Origin: Candidatus Helarchaeota archaeon
GTDB lineage: Archaea; Asgardarchaeota; Lokiarchaeia; Helarchaeales; HEL-GB-A
NCBI GenBank assembly: GCA_016840125.1
Contig: JAEOSY010000146.1
Coordinates: 1-5,347, forward strand
Direction: 5' to 3'
DNA length: 5,347 nt
Shown: piece by piece, positions 5,345-5,347 of the stretch
Layout: each line of letters starts with the position of its first letter
Position numbering within the stretch: position 1 is the stretch's first letter
Notes under the pieces: generated by a model
The model's input: only the letters and a program-made list of their open reading frames with translations
What the model was told of the DNA's origin: nothing
The model's database searches: none
Program-made: the position numbers and the translations under genes

Positions 5345-5347
5345 GGA

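Overview
This AT-rich bacterial window looks like an accessory or defence-island segment running up to a core housekeeping locus, the initiator tRNA gene. The right-hand end carries a complete minus-strand tRNA-fMet unit with a near-consensus sigma-70-type promoter (TTGACA, 17 bases, TATATT), an encoded CCA end and an intrinsic terminator. TGG encodes Trp and TGA ends several good genes, so the standard bacterial code applies. The promoter style argues against Bacteroidota. The phylum cannot be fixed from the sequence.

Layout: (1) 3-269, the 3' end of an unrecognised plus-strand gene. (2) 372-1901, two closely spaced plus-strand genes: a 294-aa protein resembling the DNA-glycosylase-like family named alpha-glutamyl/putrescinyl thymine pyrophosphorylase (aGPT-Pplase), and a 209-aa uracil-DNA-glycosylase-superfamily protein. 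(3) 1902-2268, a gap that holds a short hydrophobic reading frame interrupted by one in-frame TGA. (4) 2269-2529, a minus-strand 86-aa protein, probably a small winged-helix-like DNA-binding protein. (5) 2530-3007, a long divergent intergenic region. (6) 3008-4637, three plus-strand genes: a 94-aa protein with a PD-(D/E)xK-nuclease-like pattern, a 49-aa zinc ribbon, and a 378-aa DUF4062 protein with an unrecognised C-terminal half. (7) 4702-5064, a DUF4186 protein. (8) 5171-5344, the tRNA-fMet unit, convergent with everything to its left.

Two cassettes stand out. The glycosylase pair could act on modified bases in DNA, either as repair or as defence against phages with modified genomes. The nuclease-like, zinc-ribbon and DUF4062 trio resembles a compact sensor-effector conflict system. 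Both functional readings are inference from family resemblance and gene adjacency. The position beside the 3' end of a tRNA gene fits an integration hotspot, but no second copy of the tRNA end and no integrase are present in the window.
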